A model generated the notes under the pieces. That model did not search any database and was not told the DNA's origin. It saw only the letters and a list, made by a program, of their open reading frames with translations. The translations under genes and the position numbers were made by a program. 64,000 nt of DNA from Trichomonas tenax (Eukaryota > Parabasalia > Trichomonadida > Trichomonadidae), in NCBI GenBank assembly GCA_023091735.1, contig JALKBU010000085.1, forward strand, positions 25,880 to 89,879, in the 5' to 3' direction. This document shows positions 20,108 through 29,233 of the stretch, piece after piece (positions within the stretch are counted from its first letter, which is position 1; each line of letters opens with the position of its first letter).

Positions 20108-21268
20108 TTATTCCCAAACAATTGGGGAGTCTTCAACAGCGGTTCTTGCCAAATATGGATTCTTTTCTTCGTCATTCGAGAAATGAACAGTGAAGTCGAG
20201 GAGAAGAGTCTGCGCACGTGGTCCTTCTAACAACTTCGCGTATTCCTCCATAACAGATCTATCTACAAAGTGATTGCCCCACAAACAAAGGTCACTGATA
20301 GATGTGTTAGCAGGGAGGGCTGTGCAAAGAGCAAGAAGACCAACACCGTGTATGCCATTAAGCTGTAAATCGAGCCTCTGAAGATTAGAGTTCTTAACGA
20401 GCATTTCAGCGAAGGCTTCAGCACCTTTGTCGCCAAGTCTGTTACCGGATATATCGAGAACCTCTAATGTCTTATTTTCCTTAAGCGCTTTAGCAATCTT
20501 TTCTGCGCCAACGCATGAAATGCAATTAGATCTGATTCTCAATTTGTTCAAAGTCTTATTCTGTGCTAGCGCGTCAGCGAGATGTACAGCCGAGTCATCA
20601 CCGATTCTTGCACCAGACAACGAAAGTTCTTGAATAGAATCGTTGATACGCAAAGAAAGAAGAAAACGACGTGCAGCGACATCAGGACTGATTTTTGGAT
20701 ATGGAGTATCTATGTGGATGACTTTAAGTCTGTTGATTTGACCTATAATCGAACCTAAAATTGTTAAAGCGTTGTGTGTCATTCCTGTGTTCGAAAGATT
20801 GATGTTTGTGATTGTTCTGTTGACTCTTAACGCGTTGATGATCAATAAGCAGCCTTCATCGCCGATATCATTGAATGCGAAAGATAAATGTGTTAAACTT
20901 TGGCTTTGGCTGATAGATTCACTGAGAATTTTAATACCATCAGCAGTAAATTGGTTTGATGACAAATCTATCTCTGTAATCGAGTCAGAATGGGTAATAA
21001 GTTGTGCAATTCCCGGAAGAATCAAATCTGTTAAGTTATTGTGCGGTACTTTGATGCTATGGATGCAGCCGCCCTTCTTTAGGGTCTCAACGATGACAGA
21101 AAAGTCACGATCTTCGAGTTTTTGATAAGTTATTCCGCCATCTAAGCAGAAATCGAGCGTAGCCTGGCTGTTGTTTTCCAGCTCTTGAAGGCTGTTGAGG
21201 AATTCCTCGTTTGGAGGGATTGAAGCAGCTTTGCAGTTTTCTTGATATGCTTCAGCTAAACCCTGCAT
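20108..21268 (-). CDS. Leucine-rich repeat protein, ribonuclease-inhibitor type
   Basis: A 386-residue protein with about nine RNI-type leucine-rich repeats of 28 residues between residues 70 and 335. Examples are ITEIDLSSNQFTADGIKILSE, LTHLSFAFNDIGDEGCLLII, TITNINLSNTGMTHNALTIL, LNKLRIRSNCISCVGAEKIAK, LEVLDISGNRLGDKGAEAFAE and LQRLDLQLNGIHGVGLLAL. Before them is an N-terminal helical stretch and after them a C-terminal tail with TLLLDFTVHFSN. No NACHT, F-box or catalytic domain is present. Such proteins form binding horseshoes; in protists many are flagellar or cytoskeletal scaffolds, but the partner here is unknown. It converges on NAA15 with 53 bases between the stops. Confidence 0.8.
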   Translation of the reverse strand: MQGLAEAYQENCKAASIPPNEEFLNSLQELENNSQATLDFCLDGGITYQKLEDRDFSVIVETLKKGGCIHSIKVPHNNLTDLILPGIAQLITHSDSITEIDLSSNQFTADGIKILSESISQSQSLTHLSFAFNDIGDEGCLLIINALRVNRTITNINLSNTGMTHNALTILGSIIGQINRLKVIHIDTPYPKISPDVAARRFLLSLRINDSIQELSLSGARIGDDSAVHLADALAQNKTLNKLRIRSNCISCVGAEKIAKALKENKTLEVLDISGNRLGDKGAEAFAEMLVKNSNLQRLDLQLNGIHGVGLLALCTALPANTSISDLCLWGNHFVDRSVMEEYAKLLEGPRAQTLLLDFTVHFSNDEEKNPYLARTAVEDSPIVWE

Positions 21269-21424
21269 TTTTGAAAAACGTATTTTATAGTTTGGATTTT
21301 TTATTCCCGATATAGCATTTACATATATGTAGTTTCACTTTTTGCAATATACCTTCGGTAAAATTTTTATGTTTTATGAAAATATTGATGTTTAAAAAAT
21401 TGTAAACGATTGATTTCATGTCAT

Positions 21425-21689
21425 AATGATGATCAAATGTGACTGATTGATATATTTATTGTTGACAGCAGCACCGTTCTCAACTAGATATTTTACTACT
21501 TCAAGAGGTTTCATTTCAATCACCATTACTAATGGAGTTTTATATCATAATGATGACCAAATTTATATCATAATATATTGCATAACATAAGGACGATTAA
21601 ATCTGATTGATTGATGAAATATTGGAATGATGACCAAATATAACTGATTGATCCGATATCTTAATAATGATCAAATATAACTGATTGAT
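21425..21689. repeat. Degenerate dispersed tandem repeat
   Basis: A unit close to AATGATGACCAAATATAACT followed by GATTGAT recurs at 21425-21451, 21626-21652 and 21666-21689, with weaker copies at about 21546 and 21595. On the minus strand the unit encodes something like INQSHLIII, a piece of the ankyrin relic, so it looks like a coding segment duplicated during decay. Confidence 0.55.
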
Positions 21690-22530
21690 AGCATATCAAA
21701 ATGATGATGTTCACTCATACCTAAATTTTCAAAGAAAAATAAAAAGCACTCAAAATTTCCATAGTAAAACACATTGCGGCAGCAACTTTTTGGATTGATC
21801 CCTTTTCTTCAAGGAGCCAATTGAAGACGTCATTATGGTAATAAGCCATTGCGGTATATATACCCTTGTCAGATATTTTCTGACCATCGTTATATAAAGA
21901 TATAATAATGCTTTTGTTACCTCCTTTAATTGCATTAACAAATGCTTGATCAGAAATTGTGCTCCCCATCAATTTGAGATATTCGAAACATCTTTCTGAT
22001 CCATATTTACACGCTACATCAATCAAGGATATTCCATCTTTATCCTTTTGATTAACATCAAAGGATTCTTTCATTACCTCTGACTGCAGTTCTTCAAGTT
22101 TGTCCCATGCAACTGAGTGGAAGGTTGTTCCATGTGGATAAATGTTGATGATATCAGATGCACTCCTTGGAGTTGCTCTCCTGGGAATTTCAATGGGAAA
22201 ATAAAACCTAAACTATTGAGAACGATTTTGAAGTCATTATTTAAGGGAATAAAATCAAAATTTTGCCAGTCGTAAAGCATTTTGAAAAAATTTGAATACT
22301 CGAGAATATTTTTTGACGCATTAATGAGAAACACTACAGCTACCATATCTATCGTATTTTCAGTTAATTTATCGCACAAATCTAAAAAGATTTTTTAAAT
22401 TTGTTCTTTTTCGAGTTGATTTTGCGTCAGCGATCGCATCACATCAATGGGAACTCTGAAGCACTCCGGTATTTCTATATCATCGATTTTGAAATTTAAG
22501 GGGTGACCTTTGAAAATGAGGTACTAATTA
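21470..22530 (-). pseudogene. Decayed ankyrin (DUF3447-like) gene
   Basis: Minus-strand protein sequence typical of the large trichomonad DUF3447/ankyrin family is broken several times. Upstream, GHPLNFKIDDIEIPECF leads to a TAA near 22400, then CDKLTENTIDMVAVVFLINA. A frameshift near 22190 switches to SASDIINIYPHGTTFHSV, then DVNQKDKDGISLIDVACKYG, an ankyrin repeat, and KGIYTAMAYYHNDVFNWLLE. The frame ends at 21721, and after an insertion of short repeats another ankyrin piece (PLEVVKYLVENGAAVN) appears near 21500. Start codon and C-terminus are lost. It lies next to a transposon-like element, so the decay may be linked to insertion. Confidence 0.7.
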
Positions 22531-22812
22531 TGACATTCGAACTCTAAAAAGAGATAGTTAATCTTGCATATTCAAAGCTATAATAGTCTCATATCCAGAC
22601 TTGTCAATGTATGTGTTGAAAATATAAATTTAAACATTATGTTATTTGTTTTTTAAGGCGTGATTATGATTTAACTTCACACTCCCCCATGCACTCGAGC
22701 TACTCATTGTTTTACCTTCATATTAAACAGTGGAGGTCAAATTTAAAACATTATTGTATAGGAATGAGAGTGAAAAAAGAGTAATTATAAATAATGCTTC
22801 TAATAAACCTTT

Positions 22813-24049
22813 TAAACTGATGTGCGAAAAATGATACTAACACAATTTTTTGAGATGTTTACAAATCCAAATGGAGAGTTTTGATTCTTACACCAAAATT
22901 GTGTAAAACGAGTCTTTGATACCTTCAGCTATAAATGGGTATCAATATTCAATACACCACTTCATTACCATTGATATTATTCGGAGTATTTTCCATATTG
23001 TATTTACATTATACGAAATTTGACTTCAAATCTCAAGCTCTAAGACTTACCAATGATGCAAATTAAAAATTCGGCCGAACATTTTGAAATTGTAGGTTAT
23101 TAAAAACTTCATCATCAAAAAAAAACGTTAAAATTGCTTGAATACCATCTCCATATACTTTCTACAGTTTTGTTAATATCTTCTCTAAGAATTGCTGTTC
23201 AATTTAAAACTTTCAAAATCTGAATATTGAAATCAACTATTTATTTCATGTTACTGCTTAGGATTCATTTACAGTTTATGCAGCTAGAGTGCAAAGGATA
23301 AATTATTCATTTTGTTTACTTTTGATGATATTCCAAAGAATATGTAATGATTTGTAGCCTAAAGAGAGCATCCTCACTAATTTTCTACATTACTTATCTC
23401 ATTAATGATGATTCCAATATCTTAATCTTGATATTTCAAGTAAAGATATTAAAATCCATTGTGTACCCATTGAATTTTCATCAAACCAATAAAAAATCGC
23501 TATGAACTTGTAACATGTAACTATTTTACTTTGCCTTAATATGTTCTAGAAGCTCTTAAAACCGTATCGAAAACTTTTCTTGAAAGACTTTCTTCATATG
23601 ATGAATTGAATTAGAGCATTGATCACTTGTATCCCAGGAGAATAGAATTTTAGTAGTAGCACTCTTCCCATAATATTCAATATATGATTGATATGTAATT
23701 TGACTTCATTCCTACCGAAGTCTTATTGTTTTGCATATCTTTTGTTGATATTATTGTTTTTGTTTTGTTTTACAAAAGAATTATTGTTTAATGGCCTAGT
23801 TTAGAAGATATCAGATCTGATATTCTATGAATTTTAGGTATTCTTCATTCTTTCATGTACAGAGATATGGACTATAGTTTTATGTTGATCGCCAACCTTG
23901 TTTGCGATTTTTCCTTCCAACACACGAGGCTAAAAATTCAAATGTGCGAAAAATGATACTGGATGACCAAATAATTTCTAAACATCTCATTTAATTTTTC
24001 AATGGGTTCTCTCAATTTTAGATAGTATCATTTTTCTCACATCAGTTTA
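22813..24049. mobile_element. Non-autonomous TIR element, Tc1/mariner-like
   Basis: Inverted repeats of 27 bases lie at 22813-22839 and 24023-24049 and match at 26 of 27 positions. The ends read TAAACTGATGTG inward, and TA at both outer edges fits a TA target duplication. An extra copy of the inner part (ATGTGCGAAAAATGATACT, 23942-23960) lies in the right arm and faces the right end, so the last 100 bases can form a hairpin. Subterminal TGAGATGTTTA is also shared between the arms. About 1.24 kb separates the ends, typical for a mariner, but no transposase frame survives. It is AT-rich and without any cellular gene. It probably moves, or moved, using a transposase supplied elsewhere. Confidence 0.7.
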
Positions 24050-24076
24050 TAAAAAATGCTTTCTAAAGACCACAAT

Positions 24077-26368
24077 TTAAAAATCATCTGGCTCGAGCTG
24101 CTTGATTTCTGCGTCGAGAGTGTTCCTCTTGAGTCCAAGTGTTTTGCCATAATCGGACAAAACTGTTTCCTGCTCGTCTGATCTAAATCTGACGTATTCA
24201 TGATCGAACTCCGCATTGAAGATGACATTAACATTGACGACTGGAGCTCTTCCATTGTGCATGCACTGAAGAACATCCTCAACGTCTCTGGCTGGGATCT
24301 GCTGGCCCTTCTCATCCTCAAACTCAAGGCCGAAGTGCTTCTTGAGGGTTGAGATCTCGACAGCATCATAAAACTGGTGTGCTGTGAGCAAGTATGAGCA
24401 GAGTGACATTCTCTTCAAGTCGCGCTCAAATAATCTTGGATCTGGAATATATCTCTCGATTTCGTACTTGAGTGTGTCTCTAGCGAGCTGCCATTCTCCT
24501 CTCTTGCAGCGCTCAATAGCGACAGCGATCTTATCGACGATGGATTCTGGGCAGACTGTGATGCCAACCTTCCTCTGGAGCTCCTTGTGAAGCTTTGGAG
24601 CAACAGGAAGCTGCTGATCATCATATGTGAACATTGTGAGAACTGGAATTTCGAGGAGCATAACAGATAAGTAAAGATAAGCTTCAAGAGCTCCTGGATC
24701 GATCTGGAGCCATGGGGCGTACATTCTTGGGTGTTGACCAAGGTAGGCACTGGCGTTTCTGATCAAACCTCTCAATGATGTGTAGCAAATTCTGTAGTTA
24801 CCTGTCATGAAAGCAGCGATACCGATTTCTGCGTATGCTCTGTTGTTCAAGATTCTGATGAATGGGAGCTCTGGCGGGATTTCTGGGAGAACGGAAACAA
24901 GCTGCTGAGCTTCATATGGATGACCGTTGTAAGCAAGGTGGATAGCGTAGTAAAGGGCGGCTCTAACCTTTGCTGAGAGTGTTGTGATTTGATCGAACAT
25001 CTCTTCATCCTTAGAGAGCTTGACGAGGATGGAGTGAAGCAACTCACGTGGTGTTCTAGCTCTGATACCTTCGCGCTGGTTTGTCTCTTCAGCGGCGGCT
25101 TCTGCTGCAGACATAGCAGCACGGCGGGCAGCGCGTTCCTTGGCGCTTGGAGCAAGTTCGTGGTAGTTCTGCTCAAGGAGGACGATCTGGAGTCTGATGC
25201 AGTGTGGCCACTTTCTGGCGGCTTCAAGGATATCAGCGAAGCGGATGAGGGCTGTGAGGAACTCGCTCTGCATCTTGTGGAGTGTTGCCATCTCTGGGGA
25301 GAATGTTGCACGTGGATCAACGGACTTGGCCCAGAAATCGCGTGCAAGGCGCTCGAAGAGTGGTGTGAGGGCTTCAGCTTCCTCTGGCTTGCGGAACTTT
25401 GGAAGAATGTTGAGAACAAGTCTCCAATCATCCAAAGAAATCGAAGTATCAGCTGGACCCTGCATGATTGTGAGGCAGATTTCCATCTGGATATCGTTCT
25501 TGAGCTGCTCATCATTAACACGGTGGAGCAAAACTGAAAGACGCTCTGTAGAAATAATAATCTTACCCTTTGTGCGTGATGCGTTAGCTTTTGTGACTTC
25601 ATCGCGAGCGGTTTCGTTTGTGATGACTTCGTTCTTAGCTGCAAGAAGACGCTGTTCGATTAATTCAGAATAATCAACTTCAGACTTGACTGCAGCCTTC
25701 TTTTCTTTCTTTTTTTCCTTATCTTCGTCATCTTTGTTGTCCTCATCATCAGAAGACTTCAAGAACCATCTTCCTGGTCCCTCATCTTCATCATCATCGT
25801 CATCGTTGTCTTCATCGTCATCTGGGAACTCCATGTCGTTCTCCTCTTCCTCTGCGTCGAGGAACTTGTCTGGATCCTCTGCGCAATCCTTAAGTTTGTC
25901 CTGGAACGGAACAATGAACTTTTCGAGTTCCTGAGCGAAACGACGGAGATCCTTGTTATCTGGAAGTAAGTCTTTGATCTGTTGTTGAATTTCATTCATA
26001 TGTCTGATGAAGAAGTTCGGGTAACCGTGCTCTTCGATTGCCTTCTTAGCCTTTCCGTGTAATTTCGTGAGCTCTTGGTAGTATTCGAATGCTTTCTTGT
26101 AGTTAGAAGCGACAAGTTCATCGAGAATTTGGTTGAGCTTGATATTGAGCTCTTCCCATCGTTTAGCTTTTTCGGTTCTAACTACGCGCTTTTCGTTTGT
26201 GTTTTTCCATTGTGTATCGAAGAAGGCGGCGACTCTCGATTTTGGTTTGTTTTCTTTTTCCTCTTCGACAGCCTCTTCCTTATCTTTTTGCTCTTCCTCC
26301 TCCTTCATAAGCTTTTCCTCTTCCTCTTCATAGTCTGATTCGGAAGCAACAAAGAATCTTGATGCCAT
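24077..26368 (-). CDS. EIF3C: Translation initiation factor eIF3 subunit c
   Basis: A 763-residue core subunit of eIF3, which binds the 40S subunit and eIF1/eIF5 during start-codon scanning. The N-terminus MASRFFVASESDYEEEEE and the acidic, Lys-rich stretch to about residue 55 are diagnostic, followed by the eIF3c N-domain (FFDTQWKNTNEKRVV and KRWEELNIKLNQILDELV). A second acidic linker rich in Asp and Glu lies at about residues 165-215. The helical eIF3c body follows, and a PCI domain occupies about residues 560-720 (YEIERYIPDPRLFERDLK and VEISTLKKHFGLEFEDE). Human eIF3c is about 910 residues, so this one is compact. The ATG at 26368 is chosen because the conserved MASRFF starts there; upstream codons in frame are unrelated. 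Confidence 0.93.
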   Translation of the reverse strand: MASRFFVASESDYEEEEEKLMKEEEEQKDKEEAVEEEKENKPKSRVAAFFDTQWKNTNEKRVVRTEKAKRWEELNIKLNQILDELVASNYKKAFEYYQELTKLHGKAKKAIEEHGYPNFFIRHMNEIQQQIKDLLPDNKDLRRFAQELEKFIVPFQDKLKDCAEDPDKFLDAEEEENDMEFPDDDEDNDDDDDEDEGPGRWFLKSSDDEDNKDDEDKEKKKEKKAAVKSEVDYSELIEQRLLAAKNEVITNETARDEVTKANASRTKGKIIISTERLSVLLHRVNDEQLKNDIQMEICLTIMQGPADTSISLDDWRLVLNILPKFRKPEEAEALTPLFERLARDFWAKSVDPRATFSPEMATLHKMQSEFLTALIRFADILEAARKWPHCIRLQIVLLEQNYHELAPSAKERAARRAAMSAAEAAAEETNQREGIRARTPRELLHSILVKLSKDEEMFDQITTLSAKVRAALYYAIHLAYNGHPYEAQQLVSVLPEIPPELPFIRILNNRAYAEIGIAAFMTGNYRICYTSLRGLIRNASAYLGQHPRMYAPWLQIDPGALEAYLYLSVMLLEIPVLTMFTYDDQQLPVAPKLHKELQRKVGITVCPESIVDKIAVAIERCKRGEWQLARDTLKYEIERYIPDPRLFERDLKRMSLCSYLLTAHQFYDAVEISTLKKHFGLEFEDEKGQQIPARDVEDVLQCMHNGRAPVVNVNVIFNAEFDHEYVRFRSDEQETVLSDYGKTLGLKRNTLDAEIKQLEPDDF

Positions 26369-27140
26369 ATTTTTACTTTTTTCTAGGACCAAGATCCTAA
26401 AATCGAACAAAGTTGTTCAATATTTTTTGTTTCGCCTTGTTTTGTTGATATTTATATTCTCCATGTAGTTTCATTCATAGAGTTTAATTATTTCACGAGT
26501 TTGTCTTTCTAAAAAATTTCAAAAATACGTCATTGAAAATCTGCAGTTTTCACATCAGTAATATGATATATTTTAGTTTAGAAAACAACAACAAATACAA
26601 CTCAACATAATGCATTAATTACATCAATATCACATTAAAATTCCAATTATTTTACTATGAAATCAAATAAACAAGAGAATCATCTATTAAGAGTTTACAT
26701 GTCTTTTCATTGTTTACATGGCAAATTTTTGAAATCATTATAATCTCGAATTATAACATCATTTATCATACTATCAACACTAACAATAGATTTTATCCAT
26801 TGATCTATAGTTATTGCATATATAGTTATTAAATAATATTGTGGTTCTCTTTAGATTTCATATTGAAGTATAATAGGCCATCTATACTTGACTTATTGTT
26901 AACATATCCCATGTAAATAAGATTATCAAACTTATTCATGCTAATTCGTCGTCTATAATGGACTTTTAAAAATTTCGAGTTTACATGTCATTTTTCAAAG
27001 ATTTTATTTTTGTTTCATTGCGATTTTCTTTAGAAGTAATGAATAAATATGATATGAAATCTTATTAGACACATTTGTGATTTATGTCATGTAAAATAAT
27101 TGTTGTCAGACCTCAGTGACGATTATTTTCGATTGAATTG
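26369..27140. promoter_or_regulatory. Divergent intergenic region between eIF3c and uL14, with ACATG elements
   Basis: About 770 AT-rich bases separating two divergent translation genes. TTTACATGTC (about 26694-26703), TTTACATGGCAAATTTTT (26713-26730), TTTACATGTCATTTTTC (26980-26996) and ATGTCATGTAAAAT (27084-27097) are copies of the recurrent element. The last is 44 bases before the ATG at 27141. GACGATTATTTTCGATTGAATT precedes that ATG directly and is partly shared with the RBM28-like gene. No other gene is visible. Functional roles are inferred. Confidence 0.45.
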
Positions 27141-27167
27141 ATGTGTCCTGTCTTTTTCGATCTCGAA

Positions 27168-27590
27168 ATGTCAAAGCGTGGTCGTACAGGTCAGCAAGGT
27201 ACAAAGTTCGCCATGACACAGGGTCTTCCAGTTGGTGCCGTCATCAACTGCTGCGACAACTCCGGCGCTAAGAACATGTTCATCATCTCCGTTCGTGGTC
27301 ACAAGGGCCGTCTTAATCGCCTTCCAGCCGCTTCAGTCTCCGACCTCATCGTCGTTACATGCAAGAAGGGTAAGCCAGCTCTCCGCAAGAAAGTTTCAAT
27401 GGGTGTCGTTGTCCGCCAGCGCGCTATCTGGCGCCGCAAGGATGGTGTCGTTATCGGATTCCAGGATAACGCTGGTGTTATCATCAACGAGAAGGGTGAA
27501 ATGAAGGGCTCAGCTATCACTGGTCCAGTAGCTAAGGAGGCTGCAGAGTTGTGGCCAAAGGTTGCTTCAGTTGCTCCAGCAGTTTTCTAA
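27168..27590 (+). CDS. RPL23: 60S ribosomal protein uL14 (L23)
   Basis: A 140-residue large-subunit protein located at the subunit interface near the sarcin-ricin loop and eIF6 site. From [19 protein letters not shown] through [51 protein letters not shown], then [20 protein letters not shown] and [12 protein letters not shown], it follows the eukaryotic uL14 sequence almost residue by residue and has the family's usual length. The ATG at 27168 gives the canonical N-terminus. A second ATG in frame at 27141 would add nine residues (MCPVFFDLE), and the shared promoter-like block lies just before that one, so the true start deserves checking. Strong C-ending codon bias fits high expression. Confidence 0.95.
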   Translation: MSKRGRTGQQGTKFAMTQGLPVGAVINCCDNSGAKNMFIISVRGHKGRLNRLPAASVSDLIVVTCKKGKPALRKKVSMGVVVRQRAIWRRKDGVVIGFQDNAGVIINEKGEMKGSAITGPVAKEAAELWPKVASVAPAVF

Positions 27591-28235
27591 AGATTGCATA
27601 ATTATTACTAGCAAATTACTACTTTTTTTACATTATATTGAAATCATATTTTTAATTTATTATAATAGTAGAACATAACATTTATAAATGAAACATATAG
27701 CCCATTGAAATACATAACATCATGGTTATGACCTTCTATTTTGATTTTTGAGTTATTGAAAAAAATATTTTTAAATTTTAAGTATTCATATCTTATTTGT
27801 AACATATACTTATGCAATATATTTATTGTTCAAAGCCTTATGACCTCAATTCAAATATAAAGTTGATATTGAGATATAATTTTAATGATATCAAGGATGC
27901 TCTTCCTAAATATAACATACACTACAAAGTTTAAGTATATCATAATGTCATAAGATCTCTATTCTAATACTAAACAAAAGATATCAAATTTTATCTTCTA
28001 ATTTTTAATATATCCTTGTGGCATTATATATTTGAAATACAAGGTAGTATTGCAATATATATTAAAGCTATAATAAACAATATGCAAAGTTAATTTTCAA
28101 GATCAAATTCAAAATCTTGAAAATCAAATTTGAAAATGAAATATGGCATAAATAGTTCTAAAATATCCAAATACACCAAAAACAAAAAATGTGCTCTCGA
28201 GATTGTATTACGATTATTTTCAAGTGAATTTTATA
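27591..28235. other. Intergenic spacer
   Basis: About 645 very AT-rich bases between uL14 and the RBM28-like gene, both on the plus strand. No frame or RNA gene is visible. Short imperfect repeats such as TCAAATTCAAAATCTTGAAAATCAAATTTGAAAATG lie at the right end. ACGATTATTTTCAAGTGAATT (28210-28230) precedes the next ATG. Confidence 0.5.
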
Positions 28236-29186
28236 ATGTCTACTGAAGTATTTGCGACTAAAATCCCTCTTGAAGCGAACTTTGTAGACATCATCCGCGG
28301 TATAGAGTCACTCGGCAAGGTCAAGCACATCACTGTAATTAAAAAAAAGGAAAATGCAGAGAAATCCGAAAAACAAACTCAATCAGCTTTCGTTGAATTC
28401 TACACACAGGAGGATGCAGAGCATGCCTTGGAATATGGAAACTCAGAACACCACGGAAAACTCGTTTCTGAGCAGATGTTGAATGAAAAAGTCGTCAAAA
28501 TATGCGATGAGCCCATCCTCATTCTACCTCCAAAGGATCGCCAGGAGATTCTCGATCGTATGGAGAAGAAGGATAAGAGAAATATTCACTTACTTTGGGA
28601 AGGACATATTAAACCAGGAGATCCAGCAGCAGAAGGCGTCTCAGAAGCAGATATGGCCAAGAGAAAGAAGTTATTCGATACAAAGAAGAAAAAGCTCGCT
28701 GATGTTAACTTTTCAATCGTGCCAACAAGATTGTGTGTCTTTAATGTTCCAGAAGGAATCGAGTGTGGCCGCGTTCGCAAGATTTTTGCTGTTGCTGCTC
28801 TACGATATTCTAGAAATCACAAGAAAGATCCAATGTGCCAGAAAGCTATGAAATCATCACCACGCATCACAGAAGTTCGCAAGATTGAAGACCAGAAGGG
28901 TCTTTTCTTCGTCGAATTCTCCAAACATGAACATGCATTATGTGCCTTAAGACAAGTCAATAACAATCCAGAATACTTCGAAGGTGTTCGCCTTATCGTC
29001 GAATTTGCCGTTACAAACTCTTTCGCTACAAAAGAAAGACGCCAGAAGCTTGAAAGAAGAAAACAAGCTCAACTCAAGCGTATGGAGAACAAGGATAAGA
29101 AACACCATATACAATATGGAGATGAACCTGATAATGACTCCGGTTCCGATGTTGATGATACAGTTCCAGTCTTAGATGAAGAATAA
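28236..29186 (+). CDS. Nop4/RBM28-like nucleolar RNA-binding protein
   Basis: A 316-residue protein with an N-terminal RRM (about residues 3-75, starting STEVFATKIPLEANFVDII, with the RNP1-like AFVEFYTQEDAEHAL). A linker follows with the Nop4/RBM28 signature NIHLLWEGHIKPGDPAAEGV, and SEADMAKRKKLFDTKKKKL. A second RRM spans about residues 165-255 (TRLCVFNVPEGI, then LFFVEFSKHEHALCALRQVN, NNPEYF, and RLIVEFAV). A basic tail (RRQKLERRKQAQLKRM) and acidic end follow. In RBM28 and yeast Nop4 the same blocks lie in the C-terminal half of a four-RRM protein needed for 60S subunit assembly, so this appears to be a reduced two-RRM form. The ATG at 28236 is used because MSTEVF begins the first RRM; the earlier ATG-less frame is not conserved. 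Confidence 0.8.
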   Translation: MSTEVFATKIPLEANFVDIIRGIESLGKVKHITVIKKKENAEKSEKQTQSAFVEFYTQEDAEHALEYGNSEHHGKLVSEQMLNEKVVKICDEPILILPPKDRQEILDRMEKKDKRNIHLLWEGHIKPGDPAAEGVSEADMAKRKKLFDTKKKKLADVNFSIVPTRLCVFNVPEGIECGRVRKIFAVAALRYSRNHKKDPMCQKAMKSSPRITEVRKIEDQKGLFFVEFSKHEHALCALRQVNNNPEYFEGVRLIVEFAVTNSFATKERRQKLERRKQAQLKRMENKDKKHHIQYGDEPDNDSGSDVDDTVPVLDEE

Positions 29187-29233
29187 ATATAAAATAGAAT
29201 TTTTAATAATATTTCAAACAAAAACATATACTA

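Noticed and set aside
24989..25673. Long plus-strand frames inside the eIF3c gene (182 and 158 codons).
   Set aside because: They are antisense shadows produced by the GC-rich codon bias of eIF3c and show no domain of their own.
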